Positions 15,245 to 23,233 of a stretch of 24,077 nucleotides of DNA are shown here, piece by piece. Numbering within the stretch: the stretch's first letter is position 1; each line of letters opens with the position of its first letter. The notes under the pieces were generated by a model, which was not told the origin of the DNA, ran no database searches, and worked only from the letters and a program-made list of their open reading frames with translations. Source of the stretch: Actinobacteria bacterium UBA3028 (lineage in GTDB: Bacteria; Actinomycetota; Actinomycetes; Nanopelagicales; Nanopelagicaceae); the NCBI GenBank assembly GCA_002367715.1, contig DFDL01000005.1, positions 26,735-50,811 on the forward strand, in the 5' to 3' direction. The position numbers and the translations under genes are program-made.

Positions 15245-16648
15245 TTACTCAGGTGGATTCGCCGCACTGGCTTCTTCTGTTGAAGAGTCTGCCGGAGCAT
15301 CGCTAGCAGAATCGCTAGGAGAATCCTCTGCAGCTGCATCAGCTGCCTTGGCCTCTTCCTTCTGCTTGCGGTGTGCCATGAAGCGAGATTGCGCTTCAGC
15401 ATATTGGCGCTCCCACTCTTCGCGCTGGGTTTCAAAACCTGGACGCCACTCTTGTGAATCTGCATCGAAACCTTCTGGATATATGAAGTTTCCATCTGCA
15501 TCATAACGAGCAGCCATTCCGTATTGAGTTGGATCAAATGCTTCGATCTCTACCTCGTGTCCTTCATTAGCTTGCTTTAAAGATAGTGAGATTCGACGGC
15601 GTTCTAAATCGATATCAATAATCTTTACAAATAGCTCATCACCAACTTGGACAACCTGCTCTGGAATCTCAACATGGCGTTCTGCCAACTCTGAAATGTG
15701 AACAAGTCCTTCGATGCCTTCGAATACTCGAATGAATGCGCCAAACGGAACTAGCTTGGTAACTTCACCAGGAACTACTTGGTTGATCGCATGAGTGCGA
15801 GCAAATGCCTGCCATGGATCTTCCTGAGTTGCCTTGAGTGAGAGTGAAACGCGTTCGCGCTCGAAATCCACTTCAAGAACTTCAACAGTGACCGCATCTC
15901 CAACTTCAACAACTTCATTTGGATGATCGATATGCTTCCAAGAAAGTTCTGAGACGTGGACTAGACCATCGACGCCACCTAGATCAACAAATGCTCCGAA
16001 GTTGACGATAGATGAAACTACGCCAGAACGAACCTGGCCCTTCTCGAGTTGATTTAGGAATGTTGTTCGTGAAGCAGATTGTGTCTGCTCTAGGAATGCA
16101 CGACGAGATAGAACAACGTTATTGCGATTCTTATCTAGTTCGATAATGCGCGCTTCTACTTGCTGCCCAATGTATGGAGTTAGGTCGCGTACTCGACGCA
16201 TCTCTACTAACGATGCTGGCAGGAAGCCACGTAATCCAATATCAACAATCAGACCACCCTTAACAACTTCAATAACAGTTCCAGTGACGACCTCGTCACG
16301 TTCTTTCTTGCCTTCGATTTCTCCCCAGGCGCGTTCATATTGTGCGCGCTTCTTTGAGAGGATTAGGCGACCTTCTTTATCTTCTTTGGTTATTACAAGA
16401 GCTTCAACCCGATCGCCAACAGAGACAATTTCTGATGGATCGATGTCGTGGCGAATAGATAATTCCCGAGATGGGATTACACCCTCGGTCTTATATCCAA
16501 TATCTAGTAGTACTTCTTCGCGGTCAATTTGAACAACGGTTCCAATTACTAGATCGCCATCATTAAAATTCTTAATTGTGCCTTCGATTGCGGCAAGAAA
16601 ATCTTCGGCTGAGCCAATGTCATTTACTGTGATTTGTGTAGGGGTCAA
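15245..16648 (-). CDS. rpsA: 30S ribosomal protein S1
   Basis: Protein of 467 residues with four S1 (OB-fold) domains at about 31-100, 117-184, 203-272 and 290-358. The four-domain form is usual in actinobacteria. It helps mRNA bind the small ribosomal subunit. After the last domain comes the conserved actinobacterial segment (DPTQYGMAARYD, PEGFDADSQEW), then a low-complexity tail rich in Ala, Ser, Glu and Asp. The start is TTG at 16648, with GGAG 5 nt upstream. Homology (NDIGSAEDFLAAIEGTIK) begins within a few residues, and no ATG or GTG fits better. It has its own promoter at 16719-16747, a leader of about 64 nt with repeats, and a strong terminator, so it is probably monocistronic. Confidence 0.96.
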   Translation of the reverse strand: MTPTQITVNDIGSAEDFLAAIEGTIKNFNDGDLVIGTVVQIDREEVLLDIGYKTEGVIPSRELSIRHDIDPSEIVSVGDRVEALVITKEDKEGRLILSKKRAQYERAWGEIEGKKERDEVVTGTVIEVVKGGLIVDIGLRGFLPASLVEMRRVRDLTPYIGQQVEARIIELDKNRNNVVLSRRAFLEQTQSASRTTFLNQLEKGQVRSGVVSSIVNFGAFVDLGGVDGLVHVSELSWKHIDHPNEVVEVGDAVTVEVLEVDFERERVSLSLKATQEDPWQAFARTHAINQVVPGEVTKLVPFGAFIRVFEGIEGLVHISELAERHVEIPEQVVQVGDELFVKIIDIDLERRRISLSLKQANEGHEVEIEAFDPTQYGMAARYDADGNFIYPEGFDADSQEWRPGFETQREEWERQYAEAQSRFMAHRKQKEEAKAADAAAEDSPSDSASDAPADSSTEEASAANPPE

Positions 16649-16682
16649 AATTCTCCGTAGGGATAGAAAGTAGTAGGGATAG
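16637..16682 (-). repeat. Repeated CCCTAC motifs in the rpsA leader
   Basis: In the mRNA sense (minus strand) the 10-mer CTATCCCTAC occurs at 16682-16673 and again at 16666-16657, a 16-nt period. The second copy abuts the GGAG ribosome-binding site. A third CCCTAC sits just inside the coding region at about 16643-16638. The tract is pyrimidine-rich and unpaired-looking. It could be a binding site for S1 itself or another regulator, but that is inference. Confidence 0.6.
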
Positions 16683-16718
16683 GAAATTTCATAAATCTGG
16701 GTGATTCACGAAGAGCCA

Positions 16719-16747
16719 AGGCTACTTGTACCTATGAATATGGTCAA
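16719..16747 (-). promoter_or_regulatory. Predicted rpsA promoter
   Basis: TTGACC (-35, 16747-16742), a 17-bp spacer and TAGCCT (-10, 16724-16719) are near-consensus for the actinobacterial housekeeping sigma factor. The expected start is near 16712, about 64 nt upstream of the TTG start codon. This is the best canonical promoter in the window, as expected for a ribosomal protein gene. Confidence 0.7.
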
Positions 16748-16902
16748 AATCGAGGTCTAGAATCCTCAGATGCACGCATATCTCGAACTCCTAAAAATGA
16801 AAGGAGTCCAGCAATTACTAATTAGTCCCATTCTTGCTTATCTCCGGCTGGAATCAAGTCCCTAGCTTCCTAATTTCTTTAGATACTACATTGCCAACAA
16901 GA
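16748..16902. other. Intergenic region between polA and rpsA with an imperfect inverted repeat
   Basis: The full polA-rpsA spacer (16649-16902, 254 bp) is the longest gene-free stretch in the window. The polA-proximal part has no conserved ORF. It contains TCCAGC at 16807-16812 facing GCTGGA at 16847-16852, with the 10-bp palindrome ACTAATTAGT at 16817-16826 inside, and an ACTCCT/AGGAGT pair just outside. These could fold into a branched structure at the polA mRNA end, but there is no T-run to make it a clear terminator. No tRNA or known RNA family was recognised. Confidence 0.4.
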
Positions 16903-19512
16903 TTAGTGAGCAGCTAAATCCCAGCTAGTACCAATTCCAATATTCACATCCAATGGAACTGAGAGTTTAAAAGCTTTACCCATGGCGCTCTTTACTAAAG
17001 TGGTCAGAGCCTCCTCTTCACCCTCGGCTAGCTCCAATATCAACTCATCATGAACCTGCAACAACAATCGTGATTTCAAAGAGTGAGTGCGTATTTCTTC
17101 TGCAACATTTAACATCGCAACTTTAATAATGTCTGCTGCAGAGCCTTGGATTGGGGCATTTAGCGCCATTCTTTCAGCAACTTCCCGTCGGGCCCGATTC
17201 TCACTATTTAAATCTGGCAAGTACCTACGGCGACCCATAATCGTTTCGGTATATCCATTTGCCCGAGCGACTACTACAACTTGTGCCAAGTAATCTCGGA
17301 TTCCGCCGAAGCGAGAAAAATACTTATCCATCAGTATCGCAGCATCGGTTGGCGAGAGATCTAGCTGTTGGGCTAAACCATATGCGGATAGACCGTAAGC
17401 CAGACCATAGGACATCGCCTTAATTTGACGACGCATCTCAGCATCAACGCCATCTGGCTTAACACCAAAAACCAACCCCGCAACTGTTGAATGCAAGTCT
17501 TCACCCATATTGAATGCCTCAATAAGATTTGCATCGGCAGAGAGATGAGCCATTATGCGCATCTCGATCTGACTGTAATCTGCCGTCAACAGAGTTACAT
17601 ATGGTTTTTCTGAGATGAAGCAATCACGGATCATTCGCCCTTCCTGGGTGCGTACCGGAATGTTCTGAAGATTTGGATTTGTTGAAGATAATCTTCCGGT
17701 CGCCGTAACTGTCTGCTGAAAAATAGTATGAATCCGGCCATCTTTTGCGGTTGCATCCATTAGCCCAGTGACCGTAGTAGCTAATTTTCCTGCCTCGCGA
17801 ATTCGAAGCAGGTGCTTAAGAATTGGATGCTTAGTTTTAGCAAATAACCAATCTAAGCTCTCGGCATCGGTTGTGAATCCCGTCTTAATCTTCTTAGTCT
17901 TTGGCAGTCCAAGATCATCAAATAGAACTACTTGGAGCTGCTTTGGTGAACCGACGTTAAATTCGCGACCAGCTTCTATATGGGCTCCCCTAGTTTCACG
18001 CTCCACCTCGCCATCAAAGAACTTCGAAAGTGTAGTTAGCTTTTCAAAATCAACTCCAATGCCAAACGCTTCCATCTCTGCCAACTCAACCAAAACTGGA
18101 ATCTCTAAATCAGATAACAATTTGGTCATCTCGCGATCTGCAAGCTCGCTGCTTAAAATTGGAACTAGCTGATAAATAGCACTCGCACCTGAACCATCAA
18201 ATTGTGAGAAGAGAGACTCTTCCTGTTCGGCATTTACGATACCTAAGAATCTTTCAGTAAGGTCCGACAGCTCTAAATTGCGGCCCCCAGGATTTATTAG
18301 ATATGCAGCGAGTTCGGTATCAAAGGCTATCGATCCAATCGCAATCTCGCGAAGAATCGCCTTTGCGCCATGGAGGTACTTAGGAATTTTTGAATCTGCT
18401 AACCAAGTACCGACCTTACCTTCTCTTACCAAATAAGTATTTGAAGCATCCAATGCAACTGCATATTCAAGGAGTTCACCCTCTGGTGCGTAAAAATCAA
18501 TCGCTACCGGAAGTGTTCGCCCCGTTAGTACCTCACTTAATTGGTCGGAGCTGATCTCGCTTGTTTCTAAAGCCTTAGTTACTGGTGCGCTCTTTATCAC
18601 CTCAGAAACAGTGCTATCCGGGAGCGAACCAGCACCGTCTAACACCTTGATTCGATCCTTTATCGCTCTGATTTCAAGGAGGTCAAGAAGTTTGTTTAAG
18701 GGCGCAGAATCGACCCCTGCCCACTTTAAATCCTCGATTGCGACCCCGATTTCCATATCACTTCGAAGCGCTGTTAATTCGGCGTTAAGTTCGACAGAGG
18801 CCAAATTTGCTCGCAGTGAATCTCCAACCTTGCCACCAATCTCCTGAACGTTTGAAAGCAGTTCACTCAAGGATCCATATTGTGCAATCCATTTAGCTGC
18901 CGTCTTCTCGCCGACTCCTGGGATAGAAGGAAGATTGTCACTGGGATCCCCGCGAAGCGCGGCAAAATCTGGGTACTGAGTTGGCGTTAATCCATATTTT
19001 TCAACAACAGCGCCTGGCGTCATTCTGGCCAAATCAGCAACACCTCGCTTGGGATATAGGACCGTTGTCTGCTCGTTAATCAACTGAAACGAGTCACGAT
19101 CTCCAGTGCAGATAAGGATTTCAAAGCCTTCTGACTCGGCACGCTTTGCAAGTGTTGCGATAATGTCATCAGCTTCAAATCCTTCTACCGCAAAGTGACG
19201 AATTCCAAAGCCTGCGACGAGTTCAAATAGATAACCGGTCTGCGAACGAAATTCATCTGGCGTTGCGCTTCTATTTGCCTTGTAATCTGGGAAACGTTCA
19301 GATCGAAATGTTTTACGCGATACGTCAAAGGCAGTTGCAATGTGTGTGGGCTTCTCTGATGAGATCAAATTTATGAGCATCGAGGCGAAGCCATAGATTG
19401 CATTTGTGTGTTGGCCAGAGGCGGTTGCAAAATTTTCGGCTGGAAGCGCATAAAAGGCTCGATAGGCAAGTGAATGGCCATCGATCAATAAAAGTCTCTT
19501 ATTTGCGCTCAC
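16903..19512 (-). CDS. polA: DNA polymerase I
   Basis: Protein of 869 residues. The N-terminal 5' nuclease is intact: LLIDGHSLAYRAFYAL, FPDYKANRSATPDEF, FEADDIIATLA, TGDRDSFQL, GDPSDNLPSIPGVGEKTA. The central 3'-5' exonuclease fold has lost its metal ligands: the usual DxE reads IDFY, and the later aspartates are replaced. The C-terminal polymerase has motif A DYSQIEMR, the O-helix RRQIKAMSYGLAYG and motif C QVHDELILE. Tyr702 occupies the position of E. coli Phe762, as known for actinobacterial Pol I. It fills gaps after UvrABC excision and removes Okazaki primers. The start is GTG at 19512, with TAGACT 8 nt upstream and no ribosome-binding site, suggesting a leaderless mRNA. It is divergent from the thioesterase gene, 32 bp apart. 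Confidence 0.97.
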   Translation of the reverse strand: MSANKRLLLIDGHSLAYRAFYALPAENFATASGQHTNAIYGFASMLINLISSEKPTHIATAFDVSRKTFRSERFPDYKANRSATPDEFRSQTGYLFELVAGFGIRHFAVEGFEADDIIATLAKRAESEGFEILICTGDRDSFQLINEQTTVLYPKRGVADLARMTPGAVVEKYGLTPTQYPDFAALRGDPSDNLPSIPGVGEKTAAKWIAQYGSLSELLSNVQEIGGKVGDSLRANLASVELNAELTALRSDMEIGVAIEDLKWAGVDSAPLNKLLDLLEIRAIKDRIKVLDGAGSLPDSTVSEVIKSAPVTKALETSEISSDQLSEVLTGRTLPVAIDFYAPEGELLEYAVALDASNTYLVREGKVGTWLADSKIPKYLHGAKAILREIAIGSIAFDTELAAYLINPGGRNLELSDLTERFLGIVNAEQEESLFSQFDGSGASAIYQLVPILSSELADREMTKLLSDLEIPVLVELAEMEAFGIGVDFEKLTTLSKFFDGEVERETRGAHIEAGREFNVGSPKQLQVVLFDDLGLPKTKKIKTGFTTDAESLDWLFAKTKHPILKHLLRIREAGKLATTVTGLMDATAKDGRIHTIFQQTVTATGRLSSTNPNLQNIPVRTQEGRMIRDCFISEKPYVTLLTADYSQIEMRIMAHLSADANLIEAFNMGEDLHSTVAGLVFGVKPDGVDAEMRRQIKAMSYGLAYGLSAYGLAQQLDLSPTDAAILMDKYFSRFGGIRDYLAQVVVVARANGYTETIMGRRRYLPDLNSENRARREVAERMALNAPIQGSAADIIKVAMLNVAEEIRTHSLKSRLLLQVHDELILELAEGEEEALTTLVKSAMGKAFKLSVPLDVNIGIGTSWDLAAH

Positions 19513-19520
19513 TTCTGGTG

Positions 19521-19537
19521 AGTCTATTGGCTAGACT
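19521..19537. promoter_or_regulatory. Back-to-back leaderless -10 elements for polA and the thioesterase gene
   Basis: AGTCTA-TTGGC-TAGACT is an inverted repeat. Read on the plus strand, TAGACT (19532-19537) ends 7 nt before the thioesterase ATG. Read on the minus strand, the mirror TAGACT (19526-19521) ends 8 nt before the polA GTG. Both match TANNNT and both have leaderless spacing. No -35 consensus is seen on either side. The two polymerase footprints would overlap. Confidence 0.6.
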
Positions 19538-19544
19538 TACCGAC

Positions 19545-19949
19545 ATGGATGATTTCCTCGAAATAATCAATAAGCGTGGCAATGGTGCACTAGGCGAGAA
19601 GATGGGTATCGAGATCCTTGAAGCAACTCCTGAGAGATTAGTTGCGCGAATGCCGGTAGCTGGAAATACCCAACCAATCGGACTTCTCCACGGTGGCGCT
19701 AACATTGTCTTGGCTGAGAGTCTTGGTTCAATCGGAACCCAATTGCATGCTGGAGAGAATCGACGAATAGTCGGACTAGATGTCAACGCTACTCATCATA
19801 AGTCTGCTAGATCCGGATATGTCACTGCAACAGCAACGGCGATTTCTCTGGGAAAGACAATATGTACCTACGACGTAATTATCCTAAATGAAGCTGGTGA
19901 GCGGAGCTGTACAGCGCGCATAACCTGCCTAATCCTTGCCGAAAGATAG
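19545..19949 (+). CDS. Hotdog-fold acyl-CoA thioesterase (PaaI/MenI-like)
   Basis: Protein of 134 residues, a single hotdog domain. The segment TQPIGLLHGGANIVLAESLGS carries H49 and the probable catalytic E58. VVGLDVNATH-like and SAR sequences follow, closely resembling E. coli YdiI/MenI, which hydrolyses 1,4-dihydroxy-2-naphthoyl-CoA in menaquinone synthesis. Related PaaI proteins act on phenylacetyl-CoA derivatives, so the substrate cannot be fixed from sequence. The ATG at 19545 is chosen because family homology starts just after it and a TAGACT -10 lies 7 nt upstream. The open frame extends upstream into antisense polA but has no homology. A thioesterase next to polA is a recurrent actinobacterial arrangement. 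Confidence 0.88.
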   Translation: MDDFLEIINKRGNGALGEKMGIEILEATPERLVARMPVAGNTQPIGLLHGGANIVLAESLGSIGTQLHAGENRRIVGLDVNATHHKSARSGYVTATATAISLGKTICTYDVIILNEAGERSCTARITCLILAER

Positions 19950-19965
19950 GCGAACTCGCTAAAGT
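19936..19965 (+). promoter_or_regulatory. Possible promoter of livHMGF
   Basis: TTGCCG (19936-19941), an 18-bp spacer and TAAAGT (19960-19965) form a plausible -35/-10 pair at the 3' end of the thioesterase gene. The transcript would start near 19972 with a leader of about 55 nt. Read-through from the thioesterase promoter is an alternative, since no terminator separates them. Confidence 0.4.
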
Positions 19966-20026
19966 AAGGCCATATCCTGCCCGTTTCAACCAGCCTGAAT
20001 AACCAATATCAAGAATGGAGATTGCC

Positions 20027-21385
20027 TTGAGTTTGGCTTCAGTGACATCGAAAAATAACTCTTCACTTATTGGGAGTTTAAAAAGTTATTGCCGTCACTT
20101 CTTATTCCTTAAAGCCAGCTCAATTGCGATTCTTATTCTGCTTTCTTTCTCATCAGCAATATCGCTGGGATCATCTGCAAGCGCTGCAGAAGAAGCAGCT
20201 ACCCCAACCAAGCTGTATGGAACGATCTCTGGTAAAGATGGCGCTCCACTGCCGAATATCGGAGTGGCCGTTATTGGACCAGAAGGCTTTGCAAAAGACG
20301 TCGCAACCGATGCAGAAGGCAAATGGGAGGTTGAAATCCTCACAAAAGGAACTTTTAACTTAACCATTAACCAAGATGACCTACCTGATGGTCAAGCTCT
20401 AACAGATCCAACGAAGAGCACGGTTAGGGCCAATGTCTTTATGTTGGGAGTAGATCTAAGACTTCTCTTTCCTATCGGTCCGGGTGTTGCTAAGGCGAGC
20501 ACGCTCGAGCGTTCGGCGCAGCTTGCAGTCGATGGCCTGATTCTTGGTCTTATTATTGGACTTGCCGCTCTCGGCCTAAGCCTAATCTTTGGCACAACTG
20601 GCTTAACAAACTTTGCCCATGGTGAAATTCTTACCTTTGGCGGACTACTTCTCTATTACCTGAGTGCAATCATAAAACTCCCGGTACTGGTAGCCGCTCC
20701 GATAGCCGTTCTGCTCGGCGCCTTCATCTCTGGTTTTCTGCAGGATAGGTATCTCTGGAAACCGCTCCGTAAGCGTGGAACTGGGCTTATTGCGATGCTC
20801 GTAGTTTCGATCGGACTTGCAATCTTCCTGCGCTACTTCTTCCTCTTCCTCTTTGGCGGTGATACCCGCCAGCTTCCACAATATGCGGGGCAGGCTGGCT
20901 TAGAGATAGGTCTAGTAAACATTACGCCAAAGTCAATTCTTACTACCGTTATCGGAATCATTTTCATAATCCTTGCCACATTTTGGCTACTTAGAACTCG
21001 AATGGGCAAGGCAAGTCGCGCGGTTTCGGATAACCCGGCCCTAGCCTCAGCTTCTGGAATTGATGTTCAGAAAGTAATTAAAGCGGTCTGGATTTTAGGC
21101 GCTGGTCTTGCCACCTACGCCGGCGTTATTGTCACTGTAAATCAAGGTGTGAGTTTCTTGATGGGACAGGACATGTTGCTGTTAATCTTCGCAGCCGTCA
21201 CCTTAGGTGGCCTCGGTACGGCAAATGGCGCCTTAGTTGGATCTTTGATTATTGGGCTCTTTGTACAGCTTTCAACCTTGTTTATCCCGACAGAACTTAA
21301 ATATGTAGGAGCGTTGATTGTCTTGATTATTATTTTGGTCGTAAGACCACAGGGAATCCTGGGCAAGAAAGAGAGGATCGGATAG
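20027..21385 (+). CDS. livH: Branched-chain amino-acid-type ABC permease LivH with secreted N-terminal domain
   Basis: Protein of about 452 residues, far longer than the roughly 300 of classical LivH. Residues up to about 54 form a signal peptide: basic KSYCRH, hydrophobic core FLFLKASSIAILILL, then SSASAAEE. Residues about 62-150 form a beta-rich domain starting KLYGTISGKDGAPLPNIGV with TDAEGKWEV, like carboxypeptidase regulatory/Ig-like repeats. From about 165 a typical LivH permease begins (LGLSLIFGTTGLTNFAHGE) with about eight hydrophobic segments and the cytoplasmic loop SRAVSDNPALASASGI that contacts the ATPases. I chose TTG 20027 because GGAG lies 6 nt upstream; an in-frame ATG at 20015 lacks such a site and would add four residues. 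livM starts on the next base after the stop. Confidence 0.88.
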   Translation: MSLASVTSKNNSSLIGSLKSYCRHFLFLKASSIAILILLSFSSAISLGSSASAAEEAATPTKLYGTISGKDGAPLPNIGVAVIGPEGFAKDVATDAEGKWEVEILTKGTFNLTINQDDLPDGQALTDPTKSTVRANVFMLGVDLRLLFPIGPGVAKASTLERSAQLAVDGLILGLIIGLAALGLSLIFGTTGLTNFAHGEILTFGGLLLYYLSAIIKLPVLVAAPIAVLLGAFISGFLQDRYLWKPLRKRGTGLIAMLVVSIGLAIFLRYFFLFLFGGDTRQLPQYAGQAGLEIGLVNITPKSILTTVIGIIFIILATFWLLRTRMGKASRAVSDNPALASASGIDVQKVIKAVWILGAGLATYAGVIVTVNQGVSFLMGQDMLLLIFAAVTLGGLGTANGALVGSLIIGLFVQLSTLFIPTELKYVGALIVLIIILVVRPQGILGKKERIG

Positions 21386-22381
21386 ATGGACTTTCTCTTT
21401 ATTGCACAGCAGACGCTAAGCGCAACTATCGGTGTGAACACAATCATCTTCGCACTTGCCGCTATCGGACTTAATATGCACTTCGGCTATACCGGACTCC
21501 TAAACTTCGGACAGGCAGGCTTTTTAGCGATTGGTGCCTATAGCGTTGCAGTCCCTGTAATCTCATTTGGTATTCCACTTTGGATTGCCTTTCTGATCGG
21601 AATCTTCAACTCAGTAATATTTGCCCTTCTGCTAGGAGTTCCTACCCTCAAGCTGCGGGCGGATTACCTCGCTATCGTCACGATTGCTGCCGCTGAGATT
21701 GTCCGACAGATTGCAAGATCTGCGACATTCAATGAGTGGCTAGGTGGATCCGATGGAATTACCGGCAAATTTGGAAAAGACTTCTTTGCCCTCAACCCAT
21801 TTAAGTCAGGTTTAGATACCCCAATTCTGCGCTTCAATGCCAACGACCTCTGGGTTGTAATAACCGGTTGGAGCCTTGTTGCCGCAATTACATTTGTAAT
21901 GTGGATAATGGTCAACTCACCTTGGGGGCGTGTAATGCGCGCTATTCGTGAAGATGAAGATGCAGTTCGTTCTCTTGGAAAAAATGTCTACCTCTATAAG
22001 ATGCAGTCACTAATTATCGGTGGCGTTGTTGGTTCTATGGGCGGCTTTGTTTACGCTCTATCTCGCCAATCTGTCCAGCCAGATAACTATGGAACTGCCT
22101 TAACCTTCTTCGCTTATACCGTTCTCATCCTTGGAGGAGCTGCAAGAGTATTTTCACCGGTAGTTGGCGCGATGATTTTCTGGTTCTTGATCGTCTTTAT
22201 TGAGCAAGTTCTACGTCAAGGAGTTACAAATAATGTGATTCCGCATTGGCTAATTGGTATAAATCAAGTTAGCCAAATTAGATTTATGTTGATGGGCCTT
22301 GGATTAATGGCTCTGATGATTTTTAGACCGCAAGGGATCTTTGGAGATAAAAAGGAGTTGGCACTCGATGCAAAAGCCTAA
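21386..22381 (+). CDS. livM: Branched-chain amino-acid-type ABC permease LivM
   Basis: Inner permease subunit of 331 residues, normal for LivM. It starts with GLNMHFGYTGLLNFGQAGFLAIGAY, the family hallmark, and has about nine hydrophobic segments. A cytoplasmic coupling loop (GRVMRAIREDEDAVRSLGKN) contacts LivG/LivF. The C-terminus FRPQGIFGDKKE is typical. The ATG directly abuts the livH stop, with an AGAGAGG ribosome-binding site in the livH 3' end. It overlaps livG by 14 bp, so the whole set is one translationally linked operon. Transport substrate is by family only: related systems also carry urea or short amides. Confidence 0.94.
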   Translation: MDFLFIAQQTLSATIGVNTIIFALAAIGLNMHFGYTGLLNFGQAGFLAIGAYSVAVPVISFGIPLWIAFLIGIFNSVIFALLLGVPTLKLRADYLAIVTIAAAEIVRQIARSATFNEWLGGSDGITGKFGKDFFALNPFKSGLDTPILRFNANDLWVVITGWSLVAAITFVMWIMVNSPWGRVMRAIREDEDAVRSLGKNVYLYKMQSLIIGGVVGSMGGFVYALSRQSVQPDNYGTALTFFAYTVLILGGAARVFSPVVGAMIFWFLIVFIEQVLRQGVTNNVIPHWLIGINQVSQIRFMLMGLGLMALMIFRPQGIFGDKKELALDAKA

Positions 22382-23231
22382 GAGCATAGATGCAAGTTTT
22401 GCATTAACCACCTCGCCTACTCCAGGCTCTGCAAAGTCAGATCCAATTTTGGTCGCAGATAAGATCGCTAGACAATTTGGCGGACTGACCGCTGTAAATG
22501 TTGATCACCTTGAGGTTCAGCGAGGTTCAATTACCGCTCTAATCGGACCAAATGGCGCCGGAAAGACAACTTTTTTCAATCTCTTGACTGGTTATGACAC
22601 TCCAAACTCTGGAACCTGGAGCTTCAACGGAAGAGCGCTCAATGGAATTCCACCCCATAAAGTTGCACGTTTAGGAATGGTAAGAACATTCCAATTAACT
22701 AAAGCGCTATACCGCCTGACCGTAATTGAAAATATGGCACTTGGAGCCCGTGGTCAAAAAGGTGAGTCTGTTCTGCGCTCGGTCTTCCCGTGGATGTGGC
22801 GCGCACAAGAGGCTGAGATTCGCGAGCGAGCTACTGCAATTCTGACGAACTTCAAACTTATAGAGAAGCAAGATGATTTTGCCGCCGCCCTGTCCGGTGG
22901 ACAGCGCAAACTACTTGAGATGGCGCGCGCACTTATGGTTGAACCAGAGATGGTTATGCTCGATGAGCCAATGGCTGGTGTTAACCCCGCCCTCAAACAA
23001 TCCCTTCTAGAGCACATCAAAGAGCTGCGGACCGAAGGAAAGACTGTCTTATTCGTTGAACACGATATGGATATGGTCCATGAGATTAGTGATTGGGTAA
23101 TAGTTATGGCCCAAGGTGAAATTATCGCCGAAGGCACTCCTGCCTCAGTCATGGGTAACCAACAAGTTATTGAGGCTTATCTTGGCGCGCACCATAACGA
23201 GGATTTATCAGCCAACCAGGAAGGTGCCTAA
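22368..23231 (+). CDS. livG: ABC transporter ATP-binding protein LivG
   Basis: ATPase of 287 residues. Walker A is GPNGAGKTT (60-68), the signature is LSGGQRKLLEMARAL, and Walker B is MVMLDEPMAGVNP. FVEHDMDMV is the switch histidine region, and EGTPASVMGNQQVIEAYLG is the LivG C-terminal hallmark. The first 25 or so residues are a polar, Ser/Thr/Pro-rich extension before the conserved ILVADKIARQFGG. ATG 22368 is chosen because AAAGGAG lies 10 nt upstream. The frame is open slightly further, within livM, without homology. It energises uptake through LivH/LivM together with LivF. Confidence 0.94.
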   Translation: MQKPKSIDASFALTTSPTPGSAKSDPILVADKIARQFGGLTAVNVDHLEVQRGSITALIGPNGAGKTTFFNLLTGYDTPNSGTWSFNGRALNGIPPHKVARLGMVRTFQLTKALYRLTVIENMALGARGQKGESVLRSVFPWMWRAQEAEIRERATAILTNFKLIEKQDDFAAALSGGQRKLLEMARALMVEPEMVMLDEPMAGVNPALKQSLLEHIKELRTEGKTVLFVEHDMDMVHEISDWVIVMAQGEIIAEGTPASVMGNQQVIEAYLGAHHNEDLSANQEGA

Positions 23232-23233
23232 GC

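Noticed and set aside
16122..16532. Plus-strand open frame of 136 codons opposite rpsA
   Set aside because: Entirely antisense to the S1 domains, arginine/serine-rich translation, no recognisable domain or ribosome-binding context.
17768..18172. Plus-strand open frame of 134 codons opposite polA
   Set aside because: Antisense shadow of the polymerase gene with no conserved motif.
19398..19544. Upstream extension of the thioesterase frame to an ATG inside antisense polA
   Set aside because: The added 49 residues have no hotdog homology, and the -10 element and family start both point to ATG 19545.
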